From an uncultured Clostridia bacterium (lineage in GTDB: Bacteria > Bacillota > Clostridia > Christensenellales > Borkfalkiaceae): a DNA stretch of 50,745 nucleotides. The notes below the pieces were generated by a model. That model worked only from the letters and a program-made list of their open reading frames with translations. It was not told the origin of the DNA and did no database searches. Every line of letters starts with the position of its first letter. The stretch's first letter is position 1. Shown piece by piece: positions 25,319-35,847 of this stretch. The position numbers and the translations under genes are program-made. The stretch is taken from the NCBI GenBank assembly GCA_947625595.1, contig CANQOX010000003.1, forward strand, positions 1 through 50,745. Direction: 5' to 3'.

Positions 25319-27430
25319 ATGGCGGCGAAGAAAATGGCAGCGATCATGATGAGCGCCCTGTTCCTCTGTACCACGGGGTGTAATTTCGCGGGCCTCGGCG
25401 GGGGAGGCGGGAGCGGGGACGCAAAGCCCGTCCCGCCCAAGGACCCGCCCGCCATCGTCGGCCCCGAGGAGTACGTCTATGGCGAGGAGCACCTCGACCC
25501 TTACGACGCCGCGTACACCCGCTCCCTCCTCTCGATGGGGGATCAGGCGTTCACCGTTTCCCAGCTCTCGGGCCGCGACTTTTACATGCGCGAGAGGACC
25601 CCGACGGGCGGGAACAAGGAAGGAAAATACGTCGGCATCTTCTATTTCCTCTGGCAGAACGAGGAGAACGCGCTCTTCGACATCTCCAAACTCCTCGACA
25701 AGTACGGCATGGACCTGCAGAACAGCCCGCTTTGGGCGGTCGAGGGAAGCGAGAAGTATGACAAAAAAATTTCCCCGATGAAGGCTTTTCACTACTTCGA
25801 GGAACCTCTCTACGGCTACTACGCCTCCACCGATCCGTGGGTCATCAGGAAGCATCTCGAACTTTTGACCTATGCGGGCGTGGATTTCCTCTATCTCGAC
25901 TACACCAATTCCAACCGCGGCGACCCGACCCCCGCGAACATCTATCCCGCCGCGACCTACGCCCTCCTCGACGCCATTCTCGAACTGCAGAGCAAGGGCA
26001 TCGACTGTCCCAAGATCGTTCCCGTCGTCTGCAATCCCGACACGGGCGCGGCCGATGAGGACAGGGGAGGGAAGCGCAGGGCGAGCGTCGTGCAGTGGGT
26101 GTACGAAAATTACTACGCCAAGGACGGCTTCAAGTACAGGAGCTGTTGGTTCACGGCAGACAGGGAGCACGACCCCTCGGGGAAACCTCTCCTCGTCTCT
26201 TATGATCTTGAGCGGGAAGATTTTGACAGCAAGGACGCCTTTGACGCCTTCTGGATCCGCAACGTCGTCTGGCCGACGCGGGTCACGCCCGACTGCTTTG
26301 AGAACGGCTTCCCGTGGATGGATTACACCCTCCCGCAGAGGAACTACGGCGGGTTCATGAATGTCTCCGTCGCACAGCATTTGGGCGGATCATGGTCCTC
26401 GGAGGCCTACCTCTCCGCCGTCAGGGGCGGCGAATATCCCTACCGCGGCAGGGGAGCGAGCGGCTCGGCACGCTTTTCCGCCGAGGGCGCCGACCTCGAG
26501 GACGCCAACTACGGCCTCAACTTCAACGAGCAGTGGCAAAACGCCCTGTCGGCTTCGGGCAAAGAGGAACCTTGGTGCATCAACGTGACGGGCTGGAACG
26601 AGTGGATCGCGCAGAAGCTCGACCCCGCAAATTCGGGACATGCCGTCTTCGTGGACACCTTCTCCGTCGCCTTTTCCCGCGACAGCGAGATGATGCGCGA
26701 CAGGAGCGGCTACTCCGACAATTTCTATATGCAGCTCGCCGCCAATGCCGCGAAGTTCAAGGCAAAGCCCTCTTCGCGCAACTCGGATGCGGCGATGTGG
26801 CAGAAAATTTCGCTCAACATTGCGGATCTTGACGCATGGGAGCTCGTCGGAGCCAAATATCTCGCCCTTGCATCCGACGCGATCGCCCGCGACAAGGACA
26901 GCGTGGGCCACGTCTACCGCTACACGGACGATTCGGCCCGCAACGACATCGACTATCTCAAGATCGCCAATGACGACGAAAATCTCTACATTCTCGTCAG
27001 CACGAAGGAGGACGTCACCCCCCATACGGCGGGGGACGAGGGATGGATGAATCTCTACCTCTCGACGGGAAAGCGGGGTTGGCAGGGCTACAACTTCGTC
27101 ATCAACCGCAGACCTGACGGGAGCACGACTTCCATTGAGCTCCTCACCGAGGACGAAGAGGGGAAAATCGTCGCGGAGGAGCTTTCACAGCGGGCAGAAT
27201 ACGTCGTGAACGGACGCTTCATCGCCTATTCCATTCCGCTCTCGGCGCTCGGCGTCACCTCAAAGGACGTCATCGGCGTCAAGGCCTGCGACAACATCTT
27301 CGGTGTGAAGCGCACGGCCGAGAATGACGGCGTCGGCGTCTACCGCTTCGGCGACATCGAGGCCTTCTACTGCGGCGGCGACTGCGCCCCCGCGGGACGC
27401 CTGAATTACGCCTACCGAATGGGGTATTAA
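25319..27430 (+). CDS. GH99-like/WbsX-like lipoprotein, tandem paralogue of 23447-25312
   Basis: Lipobox LCTTGC; YVGIFYFLWQNEENALFD; VTGWNEWIAQKLD; same C-terminal domain layout. Confidence 0.7.
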   Translation: MAAKKMAAIMMSALFLCTTGCNFAGLGGGGGSGDAKPVPPKDPPAIVGPEEYVYGEEHLDPYDAAYTRSLLSMGDQAFTVSQLSGRDFYMRERTPTGGNKEGKYVGIFYFLWQNEENALFDISKLLDKYGMDLQNSPLWAVEGSEKYDKKISPMKAFHYFEEPLYGYYASTDPWVIRKHLELLTYAGVDFLYLDYTNSNRGDPTPANIYPAATYALLDAILELQSKGIDCPKIVPVVCNPDTGAADEDRGGKRRASVVQWVYENYYAKDGFKYRSCWFTADREHDPSGKPLLVSYDLEREDFDSKDAFDAFWIRNVVWPTRVTPDCFENGFPWMDYTLPQRNYGGFMNVSVAQHLGGSWSSEAYLSAVRGGEYPYRGRGASGSARFSAEGADLEDANYGLNFNEQWQNALSASGKEEPWCINVTGWNEWIAQKLDPANSGHAVFVDTFSVAFSRDSEMMRDRSGYSDNFYMQLAANAAKFKAKPSSRNSDAAMWQKISLNIADLDAWELVGAKYLALASDAIARDKDSVGHVYRYTDDSARNDIDYLKIANDDENLYILVSTKEDVTPHTAGDEGWMNLYLSTGKRGWQGYNFVINRRPDGSTTSIELLTEDEEGKIVAEELSQRAEYVVNGRFIAYSIPLSALGVTSKDVIGVKACDNIFGVKRTAENDGVGVYRFGDIEAFYCGGDCAPAGRLNYAYRMGY

Positions 27431-27471
27431 GATATCAGACCAAACAGAAAATTCAAGGAGGAACAAACCTT

Positions 27472-30400
27472 ATGACATTTACAAAGAAATTCAGACTTGC
27501 ATGCGCATCGCTCCTTGCGGTGTGCTGCATCGGAGCCGCAGCGGCAGGCTTCGCGCTTGCAGCCTCTCCCGTGGCGGCAGGTGCGGCCACGTCCAACGGC
27601 TGGGAGGGCGGCGGCGAACGCAGAGGGGAGGTCACCATCTTCGATCGGGCCGTCTCCGTCATCAGCGAGGTCAACATTCTCGACCTTCCGAACCGCACGG
27701 GCGTCTTCTATATGTATGAGTCGGACGGCAAGGAGTGGAGCGGATTTTCCTTCCGCAACGGCAACAGCGGCATTGGCTACTCATGGATCATGATGGAGAA
27801 CCGCGACGGCGGGCAGTACCCTCTCTCCGAGACGACCTTCCCCTGGCACTCCCTGTGTTTTGACGGGACGAACAGCCACATGATCCTTCAGGACAACCGC
27901 ATTTTCACCACATCGGCCGGCACGCTCGGCGGACTTCATGGTACGCAGAATGAAAAATTCCTCGACGGCATGGTCCCCGTGGAGATCCACATCGGCGAGG
28001 GCACGGCCAAGAGCGACCCCTCCTATGTGAAGATCGGCGGCGTCGAACTCACGAACGAGGATAACGACACGCCCATCACCCAGCCGTGGACGAGGGCGCA
28101 GGGGACGTCGAAGGAGCTCGTCTCCTCCATGTTCCCCGACGGATGCTATGTCGTCATCAACTACAACATCGGCTCCGATCCCACCCATGAATTTGCCCTG
28201 TCCGACGTCGGCAGTATCACTTCCGCCAACGCCTCCATGGACCACACCGAGACGCAGCAGTTCGGCGCTTTCAGCAAGGCGCTCACCGTCGATCTGTCCT
28301 CCGCTGCGGACGCATTTGACAGCGGCTATCAGCTCGTCGCAAAGGTCAACGGCCATGCGCTTCCCGCGGACGCCGTCACCGTCAGCGTCACCGATAAGAA
28401 CCACGCGAGCGTGACGATCCCGCAGGACAAACTCAACGCGATCGCCAAAGACCAGCTCACGAGCTCCACCTACTTCACCTTCCACGTCTCGAACGGTGAC
28501 AAGGATCATGGCTATGCGACGGTGAGCACGAAGATCCGTTTCGAGGATCCGCCCGTCTTCAAGGAGCTTGACAAGACGCTCGCCGAGAAGAAGCCCTTCA
28601 CCTACGAATTCACCTACAGCGGCGAAGAGAACCCGCTCGAGAACCTTCAGCTCTCCTACAGCATCGGTTCCGTGGCTGACACGCTCACCAAGGGCAGCGA
28701 TTTCACGGTCGAAAAGGACGCAACGGAGAACAAGTACACCATCACGATCACGCAGAGCGGCGTTGACAAGATCTTCAACGGCCACGCCACCTCGACGATC
28801 ACCATCGCGCTCGGGCCCCACGTCGTGCGCAGTTCTGTCTTCATCGACGGGCAGATCACCGAGTACGGAATTCGCTTCCGCGCGGGCATCGACTATGAGG
28901 AAAACACCCTCCACATCGATGATTTCTACGCGACGGCGACCATCAAAAAGCACAATCCCGCGACCCTCTCCTCCCGTATCTTCTACGAGAAGGCCGTGGA
29001 CGTCAGCGAGCCCATCTTTATCGAATACGGCACTCTCGATCCGAAAGTGGACTGGATGCTCATCTCCCTCATGAGCAGCCCGAAGCTCTCCGAGACCTTC
29101 TCCAATGACACGGGCGTCGCCATGGGCAACATCGTCTCCTTCATCATGTTCGGCGGCGAAAACGGCGTCAACAGGCACAATCTTCAGGGCATGCAGGGGA
29201 CCTTTGTGAACGGCAACACGACCGAGTACGGCCAGAACACCAACATGAAGAACAACGTCGTCGAGATCAGGCTCGGCGCGACCCCGCAGGAGGGCTATCT
29301 GAAGGTCAACGGCGAGCAGGTCGGCGTCCAGTTCACGAGGTGTCAGTCCGATTTCCCCGAGGGGAAGGCGTATGTCGGCCTCTTCTTCAACAACACGCTC
29401 TCCTTTGACTTCACCGTCAACACGCACGTCAATCCTGTCGTGATCGCAAGCCCTCAAAACGACGGCAAGTACACGATGGACCTCGGCAAGGCGACCGACT
29501 TCGTGCTCGACCTCGTCAACACGAGCGGCCACCTCACCCTCAAGGATGAGAGCGGCAAGGACATTCCCTCGACCCAGTACAGCTTCGAGAACGGAAAACT
29601 CACCGTCAAGGCCGAATACTTCACCTCCAAGCCCTATGTGAAGGACGGACAGATCTTCATCTGGGATACGGAGAAGCTCACGGGGACCTCCTTCAAGATG
29701 ACTTACACCAACAGCGGCATGGGCGATTCTCTCATCGCCTTCGCGACGAAGGGCGCGCTCGGGGACGTCAGCTTTGACCTCGGCGTCACGAACGTCACGG
29801 GCGTCCTGCAGAACGGCGAGACCGTCCCCGCCGACAAGTACACGGTCGAGGGCGGCAAGTTCATCGTCAAGCAGGCTGCTCTCCGCGACGAAGTCGGCGC
29901 GCAGGAATTCCTCGTCTCGGCGGACGGAAATCTCTATCCCTGCTACGTCTATGTCGACGAATTTGAAAACGGTTACGCGCTCTCGTCGGGCGCGGCGGCC
30001 ACGGACGGCACGTTTACCTTGGCAGGCGTTTCCAAGGTCACGCAGGCCAAGGCTTATGACCTCACCGCAGGCTTCAAGCTCGGCTTTGAGTTCAGCGCCA
30101 TCGAAAAATATTACGAGAGGGGAGTCAACAAGCAGGCGACCTGCATCACGATCCGTTTCTTCGATCCCATGAGCGGGAATTCCCTCGTCGTGACGATCTT
30201 TGCGAACTTCGCAGACGACAGGATCACCTCCTCCAATCAGGCCCTCTACATCGAGTATTCGCTCTATGACGGCGAGGGCACGAAGCTCGCGGGCGGGCTC
30301 GACCGTCCCATCGCACCCAACGACGGCAACAACAGCGCATCGGGCGCGCACGACTTCGAGATCTCCGAGAAGAACGGCGGACTGAATCTCGTCATCGCGG

Positions 30401-30684
30401 GCCGTCCCTACAGCATGTCCTCAAGCGTACTCTCCAACTTCAACATGAAGGCCGTCATTCTCTCGATCACGACAGAGAAGTCCACGGAAAATTCGTCTGC
30501 GAAGGCGATCATGGGCGCCAGCGTTTCGGGCGGCGGGACCGAGGCCCCGGGGACGGAGGGCGAAGCGGATAACGGCTGCGGCTCGGTCATCTTCAGCGGC
30601 TACGGCTGGACGATCGCCCTTGCGGTCATCGTGCTCGGCGCGGCAGTTGTCCTCGTCGCATGCAGAAAGAGGGAAAACAAATAA
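27472..30684 (+). CDS. Large secreted surface protein with C-terminal GCG-TM-basic anchor
   Basis: Signal peptide; beta-rich; C-term ADNGCGSVIFSGYGWTIALAVIVLGAAVVLVACRKRENK. Confidence 0.75.
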   Translation: MTFTKKFRLACASLLAVCCIGAAAAGFALAASPVAAGAATSNGWEGGGERRGEVTIFDRAVSVISEVNILDLPNRTGVFYMYESDGKEWSGFSFRNGNSGIGYSWIMMENRDGGQYPLSETTFPWHSLCFDGTNSHMILQDNRIFTTSAGTLGGLHGTQNEKFLDGMVPVEIHIGEGTAKSDPSYVKIGGVELTNEDNDTPITQPWTRAQGTSKELVSSMFPDGCYVVINYNIGSDPTHEFALSDVGSITSANASMDHTETQQFGAFSKALTVDLSSAADAFDSGYQLVAKVNGHALPADAVTVSVTDKNHASVTIPQDKLNAIAKDQLTSSTYFTFHVSNGDKDHGYATVSTKIRFEDPPVFKELDKTLAEKKPFTYEFTYSGEENPLENLQLSYSIGSVADTLTKGSDFTVEKDATENKYTITITQSGVDKIFNGHATSTITIALGPHVVRSSVFIDGQITEYGIRFRAGIDYEENTLHIDDFYATATIKKHNPATLSSRIFYEKAVDVSEPIFIEYGTLDPKVDWMLISLMSSPKLSETFSNDTGVAMGNIVSFIMFGGENGVNRHNLQGMQGTFVNGNTTEYGQNTNMKNNVVEIRLGATPQEGYLKVNGEQVGVQFTRCQSDFPEGKAYVGLFFNNTLSFDFTVNTHVNPVVIASPQNDGKYTMDLGKATDFVLDLVNTSGHLTLKDESGKDIPSTQYSFENGKLTVKAEYFTSKPYVKDGQIFIWDTEKLTGTSFKMTYTNSGMGDSLIAFATKGALGDVSFDLGVTNVTGVLQNGETVPADKYTVEGGKFIVKQAALRDEVGAQEFLVSADGNLYPCYVYVDEFENGYALSSGAAATDGTFTLAGVSKVTQAKAYDLTAGFKLGFEFSAIEKYYERGVNKQATCITIRFFDPMSGNSLVVTIFANFADDRITSSNQALYIEYSLYDGEGTKLAGGLDRPIAPNDGNNSASGAHDFEISEKNGGLNLVIAGRPYSMSSSVLSNFNMKAVILSITTEKSTENSSAKAIMGASVSGGGTEAPGTEGEADNGCGSVIFSGYGWTIALAVIVLGAAVVLVACRKRENK

Positions 30685-30709
30685 CTCCCTTCCCATTCGG
30701 GGAAGCGTC

Positions 30710-30735
30710 AGAGATCCGCCTTCGGGCGGGTCTCT
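30710..30735 (+). terminator. Hairpin (terminator or processing site) in the rhamnoside operon
   Basis: AGAGATCCGCC-TTCG-GGCGGGTCTCT. Confidence 0.55.
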
Positions 30736-30758
30736 CTCCCCTCGGACAGAGGTGATCC

Positions 30759-32549
30759 ATGAACATCATTCGAAAAATTTTCCTCTTTGCGGTGGCCTCC
30801 GTCCTCGCGCTCGGCGCATCGGCGTCGGGCTATGCCGTCTGTGCGGCGGGGACTTCTCTCACACTGCAAAAGCCCGCCCTCGAGCTTTCCCTCGGCGAAT
30901 CGGAGGAACTCATCGAGGGGAGCTCCCTCAAATGGACGAGCGCGGACGAGAGCGTCGCCACCGTTTCATCGAGCGGCATCGTGAGGGCGACGGGCGTCGG
31001 CGAGACGACGATCACGGCAGAGAATGAGAGCGGCGCGAAGGGGACCCTTCCCGTCTATGTCATCGAGAGGGAGCGGGGCTTTGAGGACAACATCCTCATC
31101 TCCGTCTTTTGGCCGCCCACGGCGGAGTACATGGACGCAGGGGAGGGGGACGAGAGATGGGAGGAGCAGTTCAAACTTCTCTCCGACGCCCACATCGACT
31201 ATCTCTGCAACGTCACGGGCAGGGACCGCCAGCAGAACATCGGTTCCGTCCCGCGGCAGGAAAACACCAAGGCCACCAATCTCAAAATGGCGCTCTACGC
31301 CCACAAGTACGGCATGCGCGTCTCCGTCGCAGATGAGAGATTTTCCTCCTTCCCGAGCATGAGCTCGCTGGAGATCCAGGAGATCATCGGCGAATACCGC
31401 AATGTCGCGGGGGTGGGCGGATACTATATCCTCGACGAGCCCTTTGACCCGATGCCCTATGCTCCCGTGCACGAGGCGATCAAACTTGCCGACGCGACGG
31501 GATACACCCACCTCAACTTTCAGCCCATTCACGCCTATGGGATCCCCGTGGGCACGCTCGACAGGGCGGCGGACGAACGCTACCGCGCCGTCCTCGGCGA
31601 ATGGCTCGGGGCGGGCGAGGCCTGCGGCTTCCCGCACGACTATCTGATGTTTGACTTTTACCCCTATACCGATGCGGGAAATGGCATGGCGCGGGACATC
31701 TACTTTGCCAACCTCGACGCTGTCCGCGAAGTCGGGCTCGAATACGGGGTCAAGACGGCGAACTATCTGCAGACGGTGAGTTCGACCCTGCAGAGCAGCG
31801 GTGCGCTCGCCTTTCGGAGCGCGACCGCCGCGGAGATCCGCTACGAGGCCATGCTCTCCCTCGCCTACGGCTGCAAACAGCTCTCCTACTTCACTTGGTT
31901 CCTCCCCACGAACCGCAACGGCGAGACCTTCACCAAGGCCATCGTCAATGCCGACGGCGTGCCCGATCCCGACTATTACGGTCCCGTGACTGCTCTCAAT
32001 GCCGAGATCCACAATTTGGGAAGGACGCTCATCGGGCTCGACGCAGAGGAGGTCTATCTGAACGGCGAGAGATGGGGCTGGCAGGAGGGGATCCCGCAGG
32101 GGACTTTGCTCTCGCCGACCGATGAAAAGAACTACACTGTCTCCCTTCTGAAGGACAGGGAGACACAAAAGGATTATTTTATGGTCGTCAACAACGACTA
32201 TACCGCCCCGCTCGAGACGGGCATCGCCATCAACAGGGAGGTCTCCTTCCTGAAGCGCATCCGTCCCGACGACGGCAAGGAGGAGGTCCTGCACCTTCAG
32301 GACGGGATCCTGTCCGTTTCCCTCGCCGCAGGGGACGGCGCACTCTTCTATCTGCCCGATGAGGGCGAGACGGAGGAGCGCCCCGCTCCCGCCGACCCTT
32401 CCCAAGAGAGCGGAAAGGGGGGCTGCGGCTCGGCCATCGGGCTCCTCGGCGGCGGTATCTCTGCGCTCATTCTCCTCTCTGCGGCGCTCCTGTGCGCCTT
32501 TCCGAGGGGAAAAGGAGCCGATCAAGGAAATTTTGAGGAAAAATTATGA
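30759..32549 (+). CDS. Secreted Big_2 (Ig-like) plus TIM-barrel glycosidase-like surface protein
   Basis: Big_2-like LKWTSADESVATVSSSGIVRATGVGETTITA; barrel-like GVGGYYILDEPFDP; C-term GCGSAI-TM. Confidence 0.65.
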   Translation: MNIIRKIFLFAVASVLALGASASGYAVCAAGTSLTLQKPALELSLGESEELIEGSSLKWTSADESVATVSSSGIVRATGVGETTITAENESGAKGTLPVYVIERERGFEDNILISVFWPPTAEYMDAGEGDERWEEQFKLLSDAHIDYLCNVTGRDRQQNIGSVPRQENTKATNLKMALYAHKYGMRVSVADERFSSFPSMSSLEIQEIIGEYRNVAGVGGYYILDEPFDPMPYAPVHEAIKLADATGYTHLNFQPIHAYGIPVGTLDRAADERYRAVLGEWLGAGEACGFPHDYLMFDFYPYTDAGNGMARDIYFANLDAVREVGLEYGVKTANYLQTVSSTLQSSGALAFRSATAAEIRYEAMLSLAYGCKQLSYFTWFLPTNRNGETFTKAIVNADGVPDPDYYGPVTALNAEIHNLGRTLIGLDAEEVYLNGERWGWQEGIPQGTLLSPTDEKNYTVSLLKDRETQKDYFMVVNNDYTAPLETGIAINREVSFLKRIRPDDGKEEVLHLQDGILSVSLAAGDGALFYLPDEGETEERPAPADPSQESGKGGCGSAIGLLGGGISALILLSAALLCAFPRGKGADQGNFEEKL

Positions 32550-35020
32550 AAAAAACCCGCTTCAAAATCTGTATGCTCATGGCAGCCGTGCTCGCGGCAG
32601 TCCTTCTCTGCGGACTTCTCCTTCTGAAGCCCGCGAGGGCGTTTGCGGCCGAGGACAGTGCGATCTCATCGCGCTGCCCAGACGGTTCCCAGAATATCTC
32701 CCTCGGGAAGCCCGTGACGGCTTCCTCCAGCTATGAGATGCCGGGAGAGGGCTGGGCGGCTTCCCTCCTGACGGACGGAAAGTTGAGCGCCACGGGTCAG
32801 ACCAACGGTTGGTCGACGAGACCGGGCGAGACGACGGACCCGAGTACCATCGCTTGGGCCACGGTCGATCTGCAGGGGGAGTACGGCGTCACCCGCATCG
32901 TGCTCTTTCCGCGCGGCGACCTCGTCAATAACTACGGGGAGAGCTTCCCCGTGAACTTCCAGCTGCAGGCGGCAACGGCGGCGGAGGGGCCTTGGACGGA
33001 CGTCTATCACGTCACGGGCTTCGCAAAGCCCAGTGAGCCCCTTCAGGTGGACGTCGAGAATGTGTCTGCGCAGTTCGTGCGCCTCTATGTGACGGGCCGC
33101 ACGGGCGTTGACAACATGACGGGCGGGGGCGGCGGCAACGACGGAAAACTCGTCCAGATCTCCGAGATGGCCGTCTTCGGCAAACTGCTCCACGCCACTG
33201 CGACTCTCGACAAGCCCGCGCTCAAGCTCAATCTCGGCGCCACTGAACAGCCCAAACTCACCGTTATGGGCATGGAGACGCCCGCGCTGCAATGGACGAG
33301 CGAGGACAGCTCCATCGCCTCCGTCTCTGCGGAGGGCGTCATCACGGCGCAGGGCATCGGGACGACGAACGTTCACGTCAGCGGCGAGGGGATCGCCGAG
33401 CAGACAGTCACCGTCACCGTCGTCGAGAAGAAGTTTGACTTCGACGAAAATATCACGATCTCCGTCTTTTGGCTCCCCACGATGACCTACCTCAACGGTG
33501 GGGAGGGGGACGAGAGATGGGATGAGCAGTTCAAGCTCCTTCAGGACGCCGACATCGATTGGCTCGCCCATGTCACAGACAACGACAACACGGGCATGCT
33601 CATCAGCTCCAAGGAGGAAAATCTCAAGGCGGCAAAGTACGCCGACAAGTACGGGATGCACCTCACTGTCGCCGATACGCGCTTCGGCAGAAATCTTCTC
33701 ACCATGTCCGATGAGGCGATCGCCTCCCTCGTCGGCGAATACCGCAACGTCCCCGGGGTGGGCGGCTACTACATTTGGGACGAACCCGCTCCCATGGAGG
33801 ATCTCACCACCTTTGCGCGGGTGTATGCGGACATGAAGAGGGCCGACCCCGACGCCTATGCCCATCTCAACTTCCTCCCGCTCATGGCTTACGGAGGGGA
33901 AGAGGCCTACCGCAACCACATCATCTCGTGGCTCGAAGCGACCGAGGCGGCGGGCGTCGAACAGGACTATATCATGTACGATTTTTACCCCTATACGGGG
34001 TTTGCCTCGGAGATGGATCGGGATAATTTCTTCTCCCACCTCAATGCGATGCGGAAGATCGGCCTCGAATATGGCGTCAAGACGGCGACCTATCTCCAGT
34101 CCAACGGCAGTGTGAATAAGCGTTCGCCCTCCCCCGCGGAGATCCGCTATCAGGCCATGACTTCCCTCGCCTATGGCTACAAACAGCTCTCCTACTTCAC
34201 ATGGTTCCTTCCCACGAACCGCGGGGAGACCTTCCACGACGCGATCGTGGACGACAACGGCATTCCCAATCCGAAGACCTACGCCGCCGTCTCAACGCTC
34301 AACAGGGAGATCCACAATCTCGGCAGGACGCTTGCAAGGCTTGACAGCATGGAAGTCTACCTCAACGGCCGCACCTACGGCAATCAGGCCGTCCTTCCCG
34401 ACAACTTTGTCTTCCAGTCCATGGACGACGTGTCGTACACCGTTTCGCTCATGAAGGACAAGGAGACGGGCCGCAACTATGTGATGCTCGTCAACAACGA
34501 CTACAATGCCGCGATGCAGGCGAACGTATTTCTGAACTACGGCATCCGCTCTTTGCAGCGGGTCAGCCCCGAGGACGGCCAACTCAAGGACGTGGAGATC
34601 CCGTCGGACGGCATTCTCGAGATCTCGCTCGAGGCGGGCGATGCCGTGCTCTTTGCCCTCCCCGAGGGAATGGACTGCACGGCCGAGCAGACGGTGGACA
34701 GGACAGAGGCCGACGCCGTCCTCACCCGCGCCGAGAGCGAAAAAAACAGCCTCTCCGAGGCCGACGCCGCCGCACTTGACGGGGCAGTTCGGGAACTCAA
34801 AGAGGCCCTTGATAACGTCTATTACACGCAGGAACACATCGACCTGCTCACCGAGAGGGTCAGGGAGATCCTCGACGGCGCGACAAAAGTAGAACAGCCG
34901 CCCGAAAAGGAGGCCCAAAAGGGCTGCGGCTGTATCGTCGGCGCGGCGGCAGGCGGGGGGATCGCCCTCGGACTGCTCCTTGCCGCCATTCTCCTTTCGG
35001 TGAGGCGCCGAAGAGACTGA
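32546..35020 (+). CDS. Secreted F5/8C-like + Big_2 + TIM-barrel glycosidase-like surface protein (paralogue of 30759-32549)
   Basis: NISLGKPVTASSSYE discoidin-like start; LQWTSEDSSIASVSAEGVITAQGIGTTNVHV; GVGGYYIWDEPAP; C-term GCGCIVG-TM-RRRRD. Confidence 0.7.
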   Translation: MKKTRFKICMLMAAVLAAVLLCGLLLLKPARAFAAEDSAISSRCPDGSQNISLGKPVTASSSYEMPGEGWAASLLTDGKLSATGQTNGWSTRPGETTDPSTIAWATVDLQGEYGVTRIVLFPRGDLVNNYGESFPVNFQLQAATAAEGPWTDVYHVTGFAKPSEPLQVDVENVSAQFVRLYVTGRTGVDNMTGGGGGNDGKLVQISEMAVFGKLLHATATLDKPALKLNLGATEQPKLTVMGMETPALQWTSEDSSIASVSAEGVITAQGIGTTNVHVSGEGIAEQTVTVTVVEKKFDFDENITISVFWLPTMTYLNGGEGDERWDEQFKLLQDADIDWLAHVTDNDNTGMLISSKEENLKAAKYADKYGMHLTVADTRFGRNLLTMSDEAIASLVGEYRNVPGVGGYYIWDEPAPMEDLTTFARVYADMKRADPDAYAHLNFLPLMAYGGEEAYRNHIISWLEATEAAGVEQDYIMYDFYPYTGFASEMDRDNFFSHLNAMRKIGLEYGVKTATYLQSNGSVNKRSPSPAEIRYQAMTSLAYGYKQLSYFTWFLPTNRGETFHDAIVDDNGIPNPKTYAAVSTLNREIHNLGRTLARLDSMEVYLNGRTYGNQAVLPDNFVFQSMDDVSYTVSLMKDKETGRNYVMLVNNDYNAAMQANVFLNYGIRSLQRVSPEDGQLKDVEIPSDGILEISLEAGDAVLFALPEGMDCTAEQTVDRTEADAVLTRAESEKNSLSEADAAALDGAVRELKEALDNVYYTQEHIDLLTERVREILDGATKVEQPPEKEAQKGCGCIVGAAAGGGIALGLLLAAILLSVRRRRD

Positions 35021-35025
35021 CGCCG

Positions 35026-35769
35026 TCAGACGACGACGGGCAATCCCTCGAGCGCGGCGCGGCGGGACTTTGACAGCTCGTCGAAGATGAGCATGTCGAA
35101 GGCGGAGAGCGGCTCCATGAGATACGTCCCCGTCTGGTCAAATTTGGACTGGTCGGCGACGAGCACGCGGAAGACAGAGTGGCGGAAGACCGTCCGCTTG
35201 ATCTCCCTCTGGTCGAGGGAACTCTCGTACGTCCCTCGGCTGTCGAGGGCGGAACAGGACGTGAGCATGAGGTCAAACTGAAATTCCGACATCAGCGTAT
35301 TTGTCCAGCTCCCTGTGATGGAGTGCCCGTGTGGGGAGACCGTTCCCCCGGGGAGGATGAGATTGATGCCACGGATGCGGGAGAGGACCGCAACGGCCTG
35401 CAGAGAATTGGTGATGACCGTCTTCTCGGAGAGGCTCATCTGCTGGGCGACGGCGAGCACGGTCGAGGAATTGTCGAGAAAGACCGTCTTGAAGTCGGTG
35501 GGGAGGTGTTCGATCGCCTTCCGCGCGATCTGCACTTTGGACTCGGCGTTCTCGGTCATGCGGACGAGAATGGAAACTTCGTCGGCCGCCTCGAGCAGGA
35601 CTGCGCCCCCGTGGCTTCTGCGAAGCAGGCCGAGGTCCTGCAGATCGATGAGATCGCGGCGGATCGTCGCCTCGCTCACATACAGCGTCTTCGCAAGTTC
35701 AGCGACCGTTGCCGAACCCTTTTTCCGCAGGATGGTGAGGATCTGTTCCTTTCTGGCGTCGTTTAACAT
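35026..35769 (-). CDS. DeoR-family transcriptional regulator
   Basis: MLNDARKEQILTILRKKGSATVAELAKTLYVSEATIRRDLIDLQDLGLLRRSHGGA. Confidence 0.95.
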   Translation of the reverse strand: MLNDARKEQILTILRKKGSATVAELAKTLYVSEATIRRDLIDLQDLGLLRRSHGGAVLLEAADEVSILVRMTENAESKVQIARKAIEHLPTDFKTVFLDNSSTVLAVAQQMSLSEKTVITNSLQAVAVLSRIRGINLILPGGTVSPHGHSITGSWTNTLMSEFQFDLMLTSCSALDSRGTYESSLDQREIKRTVFRHSVFRVLVADQSKFDQTGTYLMEPLSAFDMLIFDELSKSRRAALEGLPVVV

Positions 35770-35803
35770 CTTGTCACTTCCGTTTTTGATTGAATTTGCT
35801 CAT

Positions 35804-35832
35804 ATTGTAGCATATTTCTGAAGTTTTGTCAA
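35804..35832 (-). promoter_or_regulatory. Promoter of the DeoR regulator
   Basis: Minus strand TTGACA-17-TACAAT, divergent from rhaB. Confidence 0.75.
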
Positions 35833-35847
35833 GATTTCAAATAAATA

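Noticed and set aside
23354-26380. 1008-aa antisense ORF
   Set aside because: Same antisense artefact over the GH99-like genes; no domain motifs.
27781-30351. 856-aa antisense ORF
   Set aside because: Antisense artefact over the secreted protein gene.
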